Source: Pleurocapsa minor HA4230-MV1 (GTDB taxonomy: Bacteria; Cyanobacteriota; Cyanobacteriia; Cyanobacteriales; Xenococcaceae). From it: DNA of 64,000 nucleotides. Position numbers and translations under genes: made by a program. Where the stretch lies: positions 62,001 to 126,000 of the forward strand of contig JAHHHZ010000026.1 in assembly GCA_019359095.1 (NCBI GenBank), read 5' to 3'. Shown here piece after piece: positions 37,524 to 45,055 of this stretch; the first letter of the stretch is position 1; every line of letters starts with the position of its first letter. Under the pieces are notes generated by a model that saw only the letters and a list, made by a program, of their open reading frames with translations, was not told where the DNA came from and searched no databases.

Positions 37524-38204
37524 ATGCCTTTATTTATTTTGGTTGCTGAAGATGACCCAGCAATACGTTTGTTAATCAATGATTATTTAGAATTGAATGG
37601 TTATTCAGTCATTACGGCAGAAAATGGCGAACAAGCTCTATCGATGTTGGAAAAATATCATCCTCATCTGCTAATTTCCGATATTAAAATGCCGTATAAA
37701 AACGGTTATGAATTAATCACAAATATTCGTCGGCTACCCCAATACCGTTTATTACCAGTGATCTTATTGAGTGAATACAGTGAGACAACGGCTCGTATTC
37801 ACGGTTATCAGGTGGGTTGTGATATGTATTTGCCAAAACCTTTTGAAATGGAGGAATTAGGGGCAATTATTCGTAATTTACTAGAGCGATCGCAAGCAAT
37901 CCACTCGGAATTAAGATTTCCTCATACCGAGCAGATTGAGCCAACAAGTGTTATTGCTAGACCCGCCGAACTTCATAGTGCAGAAAAAGATCATGATTTC
38001 AGTAAGCTGTATGAAAAACTTCAATTAACTCAACGGGAAACAGAAGTTTTAAAACTACTGATTGAAGGCCGCTCAAACATCGAAATCGGTCAACAACTGC
38101 ATTTATCCCCCCGCACCATTGAAAAATATGTTAGCAGCCTATTGCGTAAATCCGAACTCAATAACCGTATTGAACTGATTTGCTATGCCATGGAACATCA
38201 TTAA
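37524..38204 (+). CDS. NarL/LuxR-type response regulator (Ycf29/Rre1-like)
   Basis: 226 residues. The receiver domain runs from about 4 to 120, with acidic pocket AEDD, phospho-acceptor D53 in LLISDIKMPYKNG, and MYLPKPFEMEELGAIIRNLL, a sequence typical of the cyanobacterial and plastid Ycf29/Rre1 group. The C-terminal LuxR HTH (about 160-222) has LTQRETEVLKLLIEGRSN and LSPRTIEKYVSSLLRK. Rre1-type regulators control stress and light-responsive genes. It lies downstream of kaiC, separated by the 568-bp gap, so co-transcription with kai is unlikely. ATG start at 37524. Confidence 0.87.
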   Translation: MPLFILVAEDDPAIRLLINDYLELNGYSVITAENGEQALSMLEKYHPHLLISDIKMPYKNGYELITNIRRLPQYRLLPVILLSEYSETTARIHGYQVGCDMYLPKPFEMEELGAIIRNLLERSQAIHSELRFPHTEQIEPTSVIARPAELHSAEKDHDFSKLYEKLQLTQRETEVLKLLIEGRSNIEIGQQLHLSPRTIEKYVSSLLRKSELNNRIELICYAMEHH

Positions 38205-38278
38205 CTGACGTTACCCACAGAAAAGTTAGTAATTACAATTATGTAGGGAGATAGGGAGATAATTATTGCCCCAAGTCC

Positions 38279-38400
38279 CCGACGCGAAGCTAGTGCTAAA
38301 GCACTTGTCTCGCATAGTTGGAGATACCGCTACGCATATCCTTTAGGGCAAGTCCCCAAGTCCCCAAGTCTCCTAAATCTCCTAAATCCCCTAAATCCCA
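38279..38400. repeat. repeat mosaic downstream of the response regulator
   Basis: Contains the CGACGCGAAGC and GTGCTAAAGCAC palindromic pieces and an inverted copy of the CCTAAAGGAT element at 38336-38350. Tandem CCCCAAGT and CTCCTAAAT units follow up to the end of the pyruvate kinase gene. It lies between convergent genes. Confidence 0.7.
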
Positions 38401-38412
38401 CAAGATTTAGTC

Positions 38413-40170
38413 TTACTGCTTATTAACTGTACCTGAGTAAACTACACCACGCTTAGCATCAACAGTGAGAATTGCGCCTTCTCGAATTATCTCGGTAGCG
38501 TTTTTAAAACCCACCACGACAGGGATGCCCAAACGCAAACCAATTACCGCAGCATGACTGGTAATATTATCTTCCTCCGTAATAATTCCTGATGCTTGAC
38601 GAATAATATCGACAAACTGAGCATTAGTAGAAGAAGTAACTAAAATCTCGCCTGGATTGAAATCGTGGATTTCGGCGGCACTTTTAGCAACTCTAGCGCG
38701 ACCGCTAATTGCTCCCTGTCCGATGCCCGAACCTTCCCCTAAAATTGCTTTAACTAATTCAACCTTAATCAAATCCGTCGATCCTGCTACTCCCTGAAGC
38801 GTTCCCGCCGTCATTACCACCAAGTCTCCCGCAGCCAGCCAATTTTTTTCTTGCGCTACATTAATTGCAGCTTGGAAAGTTTGCGTAGCAGAAGATAAAT
38901 CTAGTACTAATAGCGGTTTGACTCCCCAGACGAGCTGTAGCCGACGAGATACATAGACATGGGGGGTAATCGCGATGATGGGTGTTTTTGGTCTAAACTT
39001 AGAAACATTACGAGCTGTTGCGCCAGTTTTAGTTAAGGTCATAATCGCTGCTGCGTCTAGCTGGGAAGCGATTTCACCTACTGCTGCGGAAATAGCATGA
39101 GTTATCGAGCGTTTGGTTCGTTTAAGCTTGTTTGTACCTTGTTCTTGTTCAATTCTACAGGCGATCGTTGCCATTGTTTCCACCGCTTCAACAGGATAAT
39201 TACCTACAGCAGTTTCATTTGATAACATCACGGCATCTGTACCATCTAAAATCGCGTTAGCCACGTCTGATACTTCCGCACGAGTTGGTCGAGGATTATT
39301 GACCATGCTGTCCAACATCTGAGTAGCCGTGATAATCGGAATTCCCAAACGATTAGCCGTAGCAATCAGGCGCTTTTGCAAAATTGGCACATCTTCGGCG
39401 GGTAATTCAACTCCTAAATCTCCCCGTGCTACCATTACCCCATCGCATAATGAGAGGATGGCATCCATTTGTTCGATCGCCTCATGTTTTTCAATCTTGG
39501 CAATTATGGGAATAGACTTACCTGCACTAACAATTAAATCTTTGATTTCTAGAATATCTTGCGGGTTACGAACAAAACTTAAAGCAATCCAGTCTACTCC
39601 CTGATCTAAACCAAACATGAGGTCTTCGCGATCCTTTTGAGTTAAAGCTTTAACCGAAAGACAAACCCCAGGAAAGTTCACTCCTTTGTTACTGGAAAGT
39701 ACCCCCCCCACGACAACTCTACAGTGTAAGTCTTGATTAGCTTTATCAATGCTTTCTACCTGCATTTCTACTTTGCCATCGTCTAACAAAATAGTGGCGT
39801 TTTCTGGCACTTCTAACGCTAGCTTCTGGTAGCTGATGCAGCCAATTTCTTGGTTACATTCAACTTGGCGACTAGTTAAGATATAGCGATCGCCTTTTTT
39901 GAGATTTATTTTCCCCGCTACGAATTTACCTAAACGAATTTTAGGGCCCTGTAAATCTTGTAAAATACCCACGGGCTGATCTAGTTCAAAAGCAGTCTGT
40001 CTGATTAAACGTATCGCCTTTTGATGATCTTGTTGCGTACCATGAGAGAAATTGATTCTTAAGGTAGTTGCTCCCGCTGTAATCAATTGTCTTAGAATAT
40101 CGGGCTTGAGGGTGGCTGGTCCTACTGTGGCAACAATTTTTGTCCGACGCGGGTTATTTAGCGATGACAT
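38413..40170 (-). CDS. pyk: pyruvate kinase with C-terminal PEP-utilising domain
   Basis: 585 residues, longer than the ~475-residue core enzyme. The barrel domain has TKIVATVGPAT, RINFSHGTQQDH, DLQGPKIRLGKF, and the metal and substrate motif IIAKIEKHEAIEQMD. MVARGDLGVELPAEDVP and TATQMLDSM complete the active site. An extra C-terminal domain of about 100 residues (GILVTSSTNAQFVDIIRQA-type, with EEDNITSHAAVIGLRLG) is a phosphohistidine 'PEP-utiliser' domain seen in many cyanobacterial and Bacillus enzymes. It converts PEP and ADP to pyruvate and ATP. ATG start at 40170. Confidence 0.95.
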   Translation of the reverse strand: MSSLNNPRRTKIVATVGPATLKPDILRQLITAGATTLRINFSHGTQQDHQKAIRLIRQTAFELDQPVGILQDLQGPKIRLGKFVAGKINLKKGDRYILTSRQVECNQEIGCISYQKLALEVPENATILLDDGKVEMQVESIDKANQDLHCRVVVGGVLSSNKGVNFPGVCLSVKALTQKDREDLMFGLDQGVDWIALSFVRNPQDILEIKDLIVSAGKSIPIIAKIEKHEAIEQMDAILSLCDGVMVARGDLGVELPAEDVPILQKRLIATANRLGIPIITATQMLDSMVNNPRPTRAEVSDVANAILDGTDAVMLSNETAVGNYPVEAVETMATIACRIEQEQGTNKLKRTKRSITHAISAAVGEIASQLDAAAIMTLTKTGATARNVSKFRPKTPIIAITPHVYVSRRLQLVWGVKPLLVLDLSSATQTFQAAINVAQEKNWLAAGDLVVMTAGTLQGVAGSTDLIKVELVKAILGEGSGIGQGAISGRARVAKSAAEIHDFNPGEILVTSSTNAQFVDIIRQASGIITEEDNITSHAAVIGLRLGIPVVVGFKNATEIIREGAILTVDAKRGVVYSGTVNKQ

Positions 40171-40571
40171 TACTTTTCTGCTCTCGATTTTCTGGATTTA
40201 TTTCAGTTCGCTGCATCTTCGCGACTTCAGCCAAGAGGCTATGCAGGAATTCTAGTCGCCAGCCTAGTTTACAACACAACTAATTGTTCTAAGCACATTT
40301 TTTCGCCGATCTATTTTTGCCGATCCAAACTTGACGCTGATTAATCCTAAAGGATACACTTCGTTATCAATTGTGCTGCTGCGATCGATGGTTAACTAGC
40401 AAGCTCAAATATAATTAGCTTTTGACTTAAATTAATAACTTAGATGCAGTTTTTGCACTTTCTTCAGTCGCTTTACTCTACTTTAGATATTAAGCTAAAC
40501 TTACTTTCAATTAGTTGACTTTTATCTACCTTTAATAAAGCTGTTTATTTGCCAATTTTAATATTTTCTCT
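40171..40571. other. 401-bp divergent intergenic region
   Basis: Holds a CCTAAAGGATACACTTCG repeat near 40344-40367 and two close GCCGATC(t/c)-containing words (40313-40327). It is otherwise AT-rich with no ORF or RNA gene recognised. It should contain the promoters for pyk and for the gene at 40572. Confidence 0.5.
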
Positions 40572-41153
40572 ATGTTAAAAAAAAATGATCTTCTTCCTTT
40601 TATTTTGGCTTTGATTTCAACCGGGTTAATTGTCTCCATGGGCTTTTTTTGGTTAATCAAGAACAATATTGCAGGGTTTGGCAAAAGTAATTTGAATAAA
40701 GATAGCATTCTTAAAGCAGCAAATGTTCAAGTAAATCCATCCCCCTCTATTGCTACTCAAACAAATTTTGTCGTACCAGCTATCGTCCCTCAAGGAACTT
40801 CTGTAATTATCAATGGCTCAGACAAGCTAGCGCAGATTAATACATCTTTACGAAAAGGTTTTCACCAGCAATATCCTGGAACTGTAATTATTACCAAAGC
40901 TGATGGTAGTGATGTTGGTTTAGATCTTTTGTATTCGAGGAATATCGATCTCTTAGCCTTAGATCGTCCTTTAAACCAAGCAGAACAAGCAGCAGGCTTA
41001 ACCGCCATTCAGATCGATCAATTAAAGGTTAAGCATAATCAGACTGATTCCGCTTTATATTACGTTTACCAGCAACCACTCAATCCAGATACAGAAGCAT
41101 TCTTAGGTTATGCTTTTTCTGAGTCAGGAAAAAAGGCAATCAACAGTTATTAA
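40572..41153 (+). CDS. membrane-anchored PstS-like (periplasmic-binding) half-domain protein
   Basis: 193 residues. One N-terminal membrane helix (about 9-30) is followed by a short Ser/Pro/Thr linker. A domain similar to part of phosphate-type periplasmic binding proteins comes next: VPQGTSVIINGSDKLAQINT, KGFHQQYPGTVIITKADGSD, LLYSRNIDLLALDRPLNQAE and a terminal GYAFSESGKKAI. A normal PstS-like protein has about 250-300 residues, so only one lobe or a shortened fold is present. Ligand unknown. ATG at 40572. Confidence 0.6.
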   Translation: MLKKNDLLPFILALISTGLIVSMGFFWLIKNNIAGFGKSNLNKDSILKAANVQVNPSPSIATQTNFVVPAIVPQGTSVIINGSDKLAQINTSLRKGFHQQYPGTVIITKADGSDVGLDLLYSRNIDLLALDRPLNQAEQAAGLTAIQIDQLKVKHNQTDSALYYVYQQPLNPDTEAFLGYAFSESGKKAINSY

Positions 41154-41162
41154 TTACGATAA

Positions 41163-41723
41163 TTATCGTGGTGCAGGAGCAATGCTGGAGATTGGCGGTG
41201 CAGATAAATCAATTCCCGTTCCGCGATCGTAAATTTCAATATCCCATTGTCCTGAACGATTCCCTTCAAAAGTGACAAAGCGTCCATCACCGCTAATGCT
41301 AGGATAGCGAACTTCGCCAATAAAGTTTTGCGTAAGATTTTTGCTAGTTGCGGTGGAGCGATCATAAAGGTAAATATCAGATTTTCCTAACTGTTCTGAG
41401 CGATAGACAATATAGCGTCCATCGGCACTAATATCTGCCTGTGACTGCATACTTCCAGGTTGATTTAATCCAGGTAAAGAAACTAAACGCCGTCGCTGAA
41501 GATCGTAGAGATATACACTTCGTTTAGCTGCGCGATCGCTAGTGTAAACTAAATAACGACCATTATAGGAAAAATTGGGATCACCTTCAGCGGCGAAAGA
41601 ATTTAAGGAAGCGTTGATGACTTGGGTAGCAGGGGTAATGTATCTAGACTGGCAACTACTCAAAAGTAACGTCGTGATTGCCAGAATTAATTTAAGTGAA
41701 GGCGGTTTTAAACACCACTTCAT
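41163..41723 (-). CDS. TolB-like (PD40 repeat) lipoprotein
   Basis: 186 residues. The N-terminus is a lipoprotein signal peptide with lipobox LLSSC at about residues 20-24. Three to four PD40/TolB-type blades follow: DPNFSYNGRYLVYTSDR, QADISADGRYIVYRSEQ, YPSISGDGRFVTFEGNRSG, each with an adjacent YLYD-like strand. It is shorter than full TolB propellers and may oligomerise or complete a propeller with a partner. Its start lies one base from the stop of the upstream PedR-like gene, so the two are almost certainly co-transcribed. Confidence 0.8.
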   Translation of the reverse strand: MKWCLKPPSLKLILAITTLLLSSCQSRYITPATQVINASLNSFAAEGDPNFSYNGRYLVYTSDRAAKRSVYLYDLQRRRLVSLPGLNQPGSMQSQADISADGRYIVYRSEQLGKSDIYLYDRSTATSKNLTQNFIGEVRYPSISGDGRFVTFEGNRSGQWDIEIYDRGTGIDLSAPPISSIAPAPR

Positions 41724-41724
41724 T

Positions 41725-41994
41725 TTAGAGACTTGGTTTGAGATCGGTTATTGAACAGCAATTTACATTATCAAGACAAACTTTACCCCATTGTAAAGAC
41801 CAGCGGACTAATTCAACACGGTTGGCAGCATTAGTTTTTTTTAAAATATTACTAATATGATTGTCAACTGTTCTCTTGCTGATTTCTAGTCTCTGAGCAA
41901 TTTTGTGATTACTCAACCCAGTTACTACCAGCTCGACAATTTCTAGTTCTCGAGCTGATAATAATGCTTCTTGACTAAGGTTCTCAGCTTCCAT
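41725..41994 (-). CDS. pedR: small LuxR-type HTH regulator, PedR-like
   Basis: 89 residues, essentially a lone LuxR/NarL DNA-binding domain. LSARELEIVELVVTGLSNHK and ISKRTVDNHISNILKKT form the HTH. The tail LVRWSLQWGKVCLDNVNCCS carries three Cys residues. Length, domain and Cys-rich tail resemble PedR (Ssl0564) of Synechocystis, a thioredoxin-linked regulator that responds to photosynthetic electron transport. The call rests on recalled similarity. The TolB-like lipoprotein gene follows immediately. ATG start at 41994. Confidence 0.72.
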   Translation of the reverse strand: MEAENLSQEALLSARELEIVELVVTGLSNHKIAQRLEISKRTVDNHISNILKKTNAANRVELVRWSLQWGKVCLDNVNCCSITDLKPSL

Positions 41995-42422
41995 TTGGGT
42001 TTACCCAGTATATTTACTCACTACATTTACCTATTGTAGAAGGTAAAGTTTCCACTTAATTAGATTTTAAGTTGTAAATGAATTATTCCGTAATAATTAC
42101 ATTAAAATTTATGATAAATTGCTAAACAAAGTTACCAAATACCAGTATTTTGTTACCAACTTAGGTATTTAATTTAAGTAATAAGATTGGATTTAAGCGA
42201 GCTACGTTTTTAGATGATTACTCAAGATTAGGCAAAAATTCTGGTGCGCAAATTTTGGTGGTGCAAATCTACTTGTGTTTGAATAAGTTTCGATTCCTGT
42301 CGTTCCCAAGTACCTGAATCGAGCTATTTAAGTAAAACCATCTATTGGCGATGATTTTAAGGTTACAATCGCTAACTTTGCACCACAACAAGTCAGCTGC
42401 TTAATTAATTTAGGGAAAAATA
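41995..42422. other. 428-bp intergenic region between pedR-like gene and nblA
   Basis: The leader of the PedR-like gene, AT-rich. It includes two identical GTTACCAA words at 42131-42138 and 42152-42159, exactly 21 bp apart, which could be an operator. Nothing else was recognised in the remaining ~250 bp; a T-arm-like run at 42288-42307 is not part of a foldable tRNA. Confidence 0.5.
42131..42159. promoter_or_regulatory. candidate operator: GTTACCAA direct repeat, 21-bp spacing
   Basis: Two perfect GTTACCAA copies repeat on the same DNA face, two helical turns apart, about 140 bp upstream of the PedR-like start. This geometry suits a dimeric regulator. No factor is known for the motif. Confidence 0.35.
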
Positions 42423-42590
42423 TTAGGCGTTCTTCAAGAGATTTTTGACCAAATTATCTTTGACCATCATTTGACGAAACATTTCTAATAAATATTCTTG
42501 TGCCTGTTCTTTGCTTAACCCCTGCACTTGTTCTTGAAGCACTTTTAACTTAAACTGCTGCTCCATACTCAGTTGACTTGATAAATCCAT
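42423..42590 (-). CDS. nblA: phycobilisome degradation protein NblA
   Basis: 55 residues from ATG 42590. The sequence SMEQQFKLKVLQEQVQGLSK followed by EQAQEYLLEMFRQMMVKDNL is the NblA signature: a short helix and a long helix with the conserved L-x-EQQF, SKEQAQE and Y/F-RQMM elements. NblA is the adaptor that brings phycobilisomes to Clp protease during nutrient or high-light stress. A second in-frame ATG at 42596 exists. The AAGGAG Shine-Dalgarno lies eight bases before the 42590 start, which favours that start. It lies next to the phycobilisome genes at 42.9-44.4 kb. Confidence 0.9.
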   Translation of the reverse strand: MDLSSQLSMEQQFKLKVLQEQVQGLSKEQAQEYLLEMFRQMMVKDNLVKNLLKNA

Positions 42591-42879
42591 GGGCATCACT
42601 CCTTAATCTAATAAGTACTCAGCCTGTAGAAATTCTATTTACGAAGCTAAGTGTTGATTTGCACTTAATCTAACACCCACCCTATAAATAGTCCATAATG
42701 TCAAGTAATAATTAATCGAAGTAACAAAAAGTTATAAAATACTTATTAAAGAACTAGAATTTTGGTGTATTTTGATGCGGAAAAAATTTTAAAATCGACT
42801 AGACAGAGGTAATAGCAACTAATTTATCGATATAGTAAATAGTAACTAGATAAAAAATAAATTTAAGTTTAGATCGAAG

Positions 42880-43479
42880 ATGAACTCAATCAAAGACGCT
42901 AAAGAATTTTTTCAACAGAGCGCGGGGAGATGGCGATCGCAACGTACTACCCATCATTTGCCATTTAGGCGAGCAGAAAGCGGTAGCTCGGATATTAACG
43001 TCGAATTTCTAGATGCTGACGATGAGAAGATAGCCGCCATTTGCGCGATGCACGAAATAGATCCCCAAAGTGCGATCGGCGGTGCATTTGTTAGCTGGGA
43101 TGGTTCAATGGCTTGGGATAAAGAAAACGAAGATCATCAAGGAACAACTGTATTTGCTTTAATTCCTGACTCAGAGGATCTGCGCAAGGGAAAATTACTC
43201 AGAGAAAGAGGTTATGCCGAAATCGTTCCTGTGGCTGGAGAGTACCACATGGATCATGAGGACGGATTAGTTTTAATTACTGAATATGAAACTATGAGCA
43301 TTATCGAACGCTTCTGGTTTGTCAATTCCGATCTACGGCTACGTAGCAGTACTGTTAAAAGGTTTGGTGGGTTTAATACAGCGACTTTTTGTGCTGAATC
43401 TCGTGTTAGTGAAGCAGATGATGCTCCCTCAACAGCAGCCAGTACTGATGCCAAGTCATTTGCGATTTCTGGATGGTAA
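42880..43479 (+). CDS. cpcS: phycobiliprotein lyase, CpcS/CpeS family
   Basis: 199 residues of the lipocalin-like CpcS/CpeS chromophore lyase family, which attaches phycocyanobilin to Cys-84-type sites of phycobiliproteins. Key patterns are EFFQQSAGRWRSQRTTHHLP at the N-terminus, FALIPDSEDLRKGKLLRERG and ERFWFVNSDLRLRSSTVKRF. It is most like the CpcS-I group, where a CpcU partner is often needed, but the subgroup was assigned from memory. It is divergent from nblA across 289 bp and upstream of cpcG. ATG start at 42880. Confidence 0.85.
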   Translation: MNSIKDAKEFFQQSAGRWRSQRTTHHLPFRRAESGSSDINVEFLDADDEKIAAICAMHEIDPQSAIGGAFVSWDGSMAWDKENEDHQGTTVFALIPDSEDLRKGKLLRERGYAEIVPVAGEYHMDHEDGLVLITEYETMSIIERFWFVNSDLRLRSSTVKRFGGFNTATFCAESRVSEADDAPSTAASTDAKSFAISGW

Positions 43480-43631
43480 TTGATTACTGATTACCAAAAG
43501 AGCAGTAAGCAAACAAAAAGTAACGCAGTACTCTGTAATATTTTGTTACTGTTGTTTATTTAGCACCCCTGTCTAACGTATGATTGGGACTAAGATTTTT
43601 AACATAATTTACAATAGGCGGAGGTTTTGAC

Positions 43632-44390
43632 TTGTCTATTCCTTTATTGGGTTATAAACCCAGCTCCCAAAATGTTCGTGTTGAAGGATACGAGATCGGG
43701 GGAGATGACCAACCCAGAATTTATTCAGCAGAGAACTTACTTTCTTCGTCTGAGATGAATGATTTGATCGAAGTAGCTTATCGTCAAATCTTTTTTCATG
43801 CTTTTCGCGCAGATCGTGAAAGATTTTTAGAATCTCAGTTACGTAATGGTCAAATTACTGTACGTGACTTTATTCGGGGACTTTTACTCTCAGACACTTT
43901 TTACAATAGCTTCTACGTTAAAAACAGCAACTATCGCTTCGTCGAACAATGTGTCCAAAGAGTTTTAGGACGTGATGTTTACAACGAAAGAGAAAAGATT
44001 GCTTGGTCGATTAAAGTAGCCACCAAAGGTATTGAAGGTTTCGTTGACGAACTGCTAGACAGTGACGAATACATGGAGAACTTTGGTTACGATATCGTGC
44101 CTTACCAACGTCGTCGAGTGCTTGCTAGTCGCGATCAGGGAGAACGTCCTTTTAACATTACGTCTCCTCGTTATGACGAATATTATCGTGCCATTTTGGG
44201 TTTCCCACAAATTATTTGGCAAAGCGAAGTTCGTACTTACAAACCTCAAGAACAAAAACCCAAAGCAGGAAGTCCTGCTTTATATCTAGATATGGCTCGT
44301 AGCCTACCTAGTAGAGCCAATGCGCCTAGTTCAACCTCTGTGTCGAACATAAACTATCTGTCCAAAGTTCCTTATCGTAAAACTACCTAA
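43632..44390 (+). CDS. cpcG: phycobilisome rod-core linker polypeptide CpcG
   Basis: 252 residues. The N-terminus [20 protein letters not shown] and the PBS-linker domain (about 20-170, with [51 protein letters not shown]) are those of CpcG, which joins phycocyanin rods to the allophycocyanin core. The start is TTG at 43632: a strong GGAGG at 43620-43624 lies seven bases upstream, and the resulting MSIPLL is the family N-terminus. A large hairpin terminator follows at 44459-44531. Confidence 0.93.
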   Translation: MSIPLLGYKPSSQNVRVEGYEIGGDDQPRIYSAENLLSSSEMNDLIEVAYRQIFFHAFRADRERFLESQLRNGQITVRDFIRGLLLSDTFYNSFYVKNSNYRFVEQCVQRVLGRDVYNEREKIAWSIKVATKGIEGFVDELLDSDEYMENFGYDIVPYQRRRVLASRDQGERPFNITSPRYDEYYRAILGFPQIIWQSEVRTYKPQEQKPKAGSPALYLDMARSLPSRANAPSSTSVSNINYLSKVPYRKTT

Positions 44391-45055
44391 TTTACCGTTA
44401 AATATTGGTAGTGCAAAATCAGGAATTGTAGTCAACATTATTGTCTGACTAAAAAACTAAAGAGGGAAAGTTATAAATTAGCTTCATAGTTCTAACGAAT
44501 TGTGTTGTTGATCTGTAACTTCCCTCTTTTTAATTACCTGTCGATTACCTTTTAATTATCTTTTGTTAATCATAGTCTTGGTAGCTAGCAGCATAAAACC
44601 ATGAGTATTTAAGGAGAAAAACACTTGCAACAACTAACTCCTTGCTTTTTTTTAATAATAATCTGCGCAAATTGCGGTCACAGCTAATTAATTTATGTCT
44701 ATAATTACTTATGCTTGTGGTTATCAAATCAATTGTTGAAATTACTATGATATGGGTTGAGTCAAAATTTGCCAAATCAAGGTCGATTGATTTTGCGACG
44801 CGAAGGACGCGAGCTTGCGAGCTAATCCTTTAGGGCTAGTCCTTTAGGGTTTGTTGCACTTAAAAATTCACCATAAAATTTACCGTAGTAAATAAAAATA
44901 CAACTTGACGATCGGTATAACAATTAATTAATTTTATTTAGTTTCTAAATTGCGTTTAATTAATTGTAGAATCTGTTGCAGTTTAATTTTAACATTTGTT
45001 GATTAGCTACTTTTCAGGTTAAAGCGTCTGTTTTTCATTTATTGCAGAAGCATAC
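44391..45055. other. 665-bp gap after cpcG
   Basis: Contains the cpcG terminator (44459-44531). A repeat mosaic lies at 44797-44851, with GCGACGCGAAGGACGCGAGC and two inverted CCTAAAGGA-type copies. A minus-strand ORF at 44566-44775 has no recognisable content. No RNA gene was seen. Confidence 0.5.
44459..44531 (+). terminator. long-stem terminator of cpcG
   Basis: A 14-bp stem is formed by AAAGAGGGAAAGTTA (44459-44473) and TAACTTCCCTCTTT (44516-44529) with one bulged A. About 42 bases lie in the loop, and the stem runs into a T tract. Placement 70 bp after cpcG makes it the likely end of the transcript. Confidence 0.75.

Noticed and set aside
42288-42307. tRNA T-arm-like run TTTCGATTCCTGTCGTTCCC
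   Set aside because: No matching acceptor, D or anticodon stems in the upstream 80 bases.
44566-44775. 69-codon minus-strand ORF after cpcG
   Set aside because: No recognisable sequence or Shine-Dalgarno; lies in a gap with repeats.
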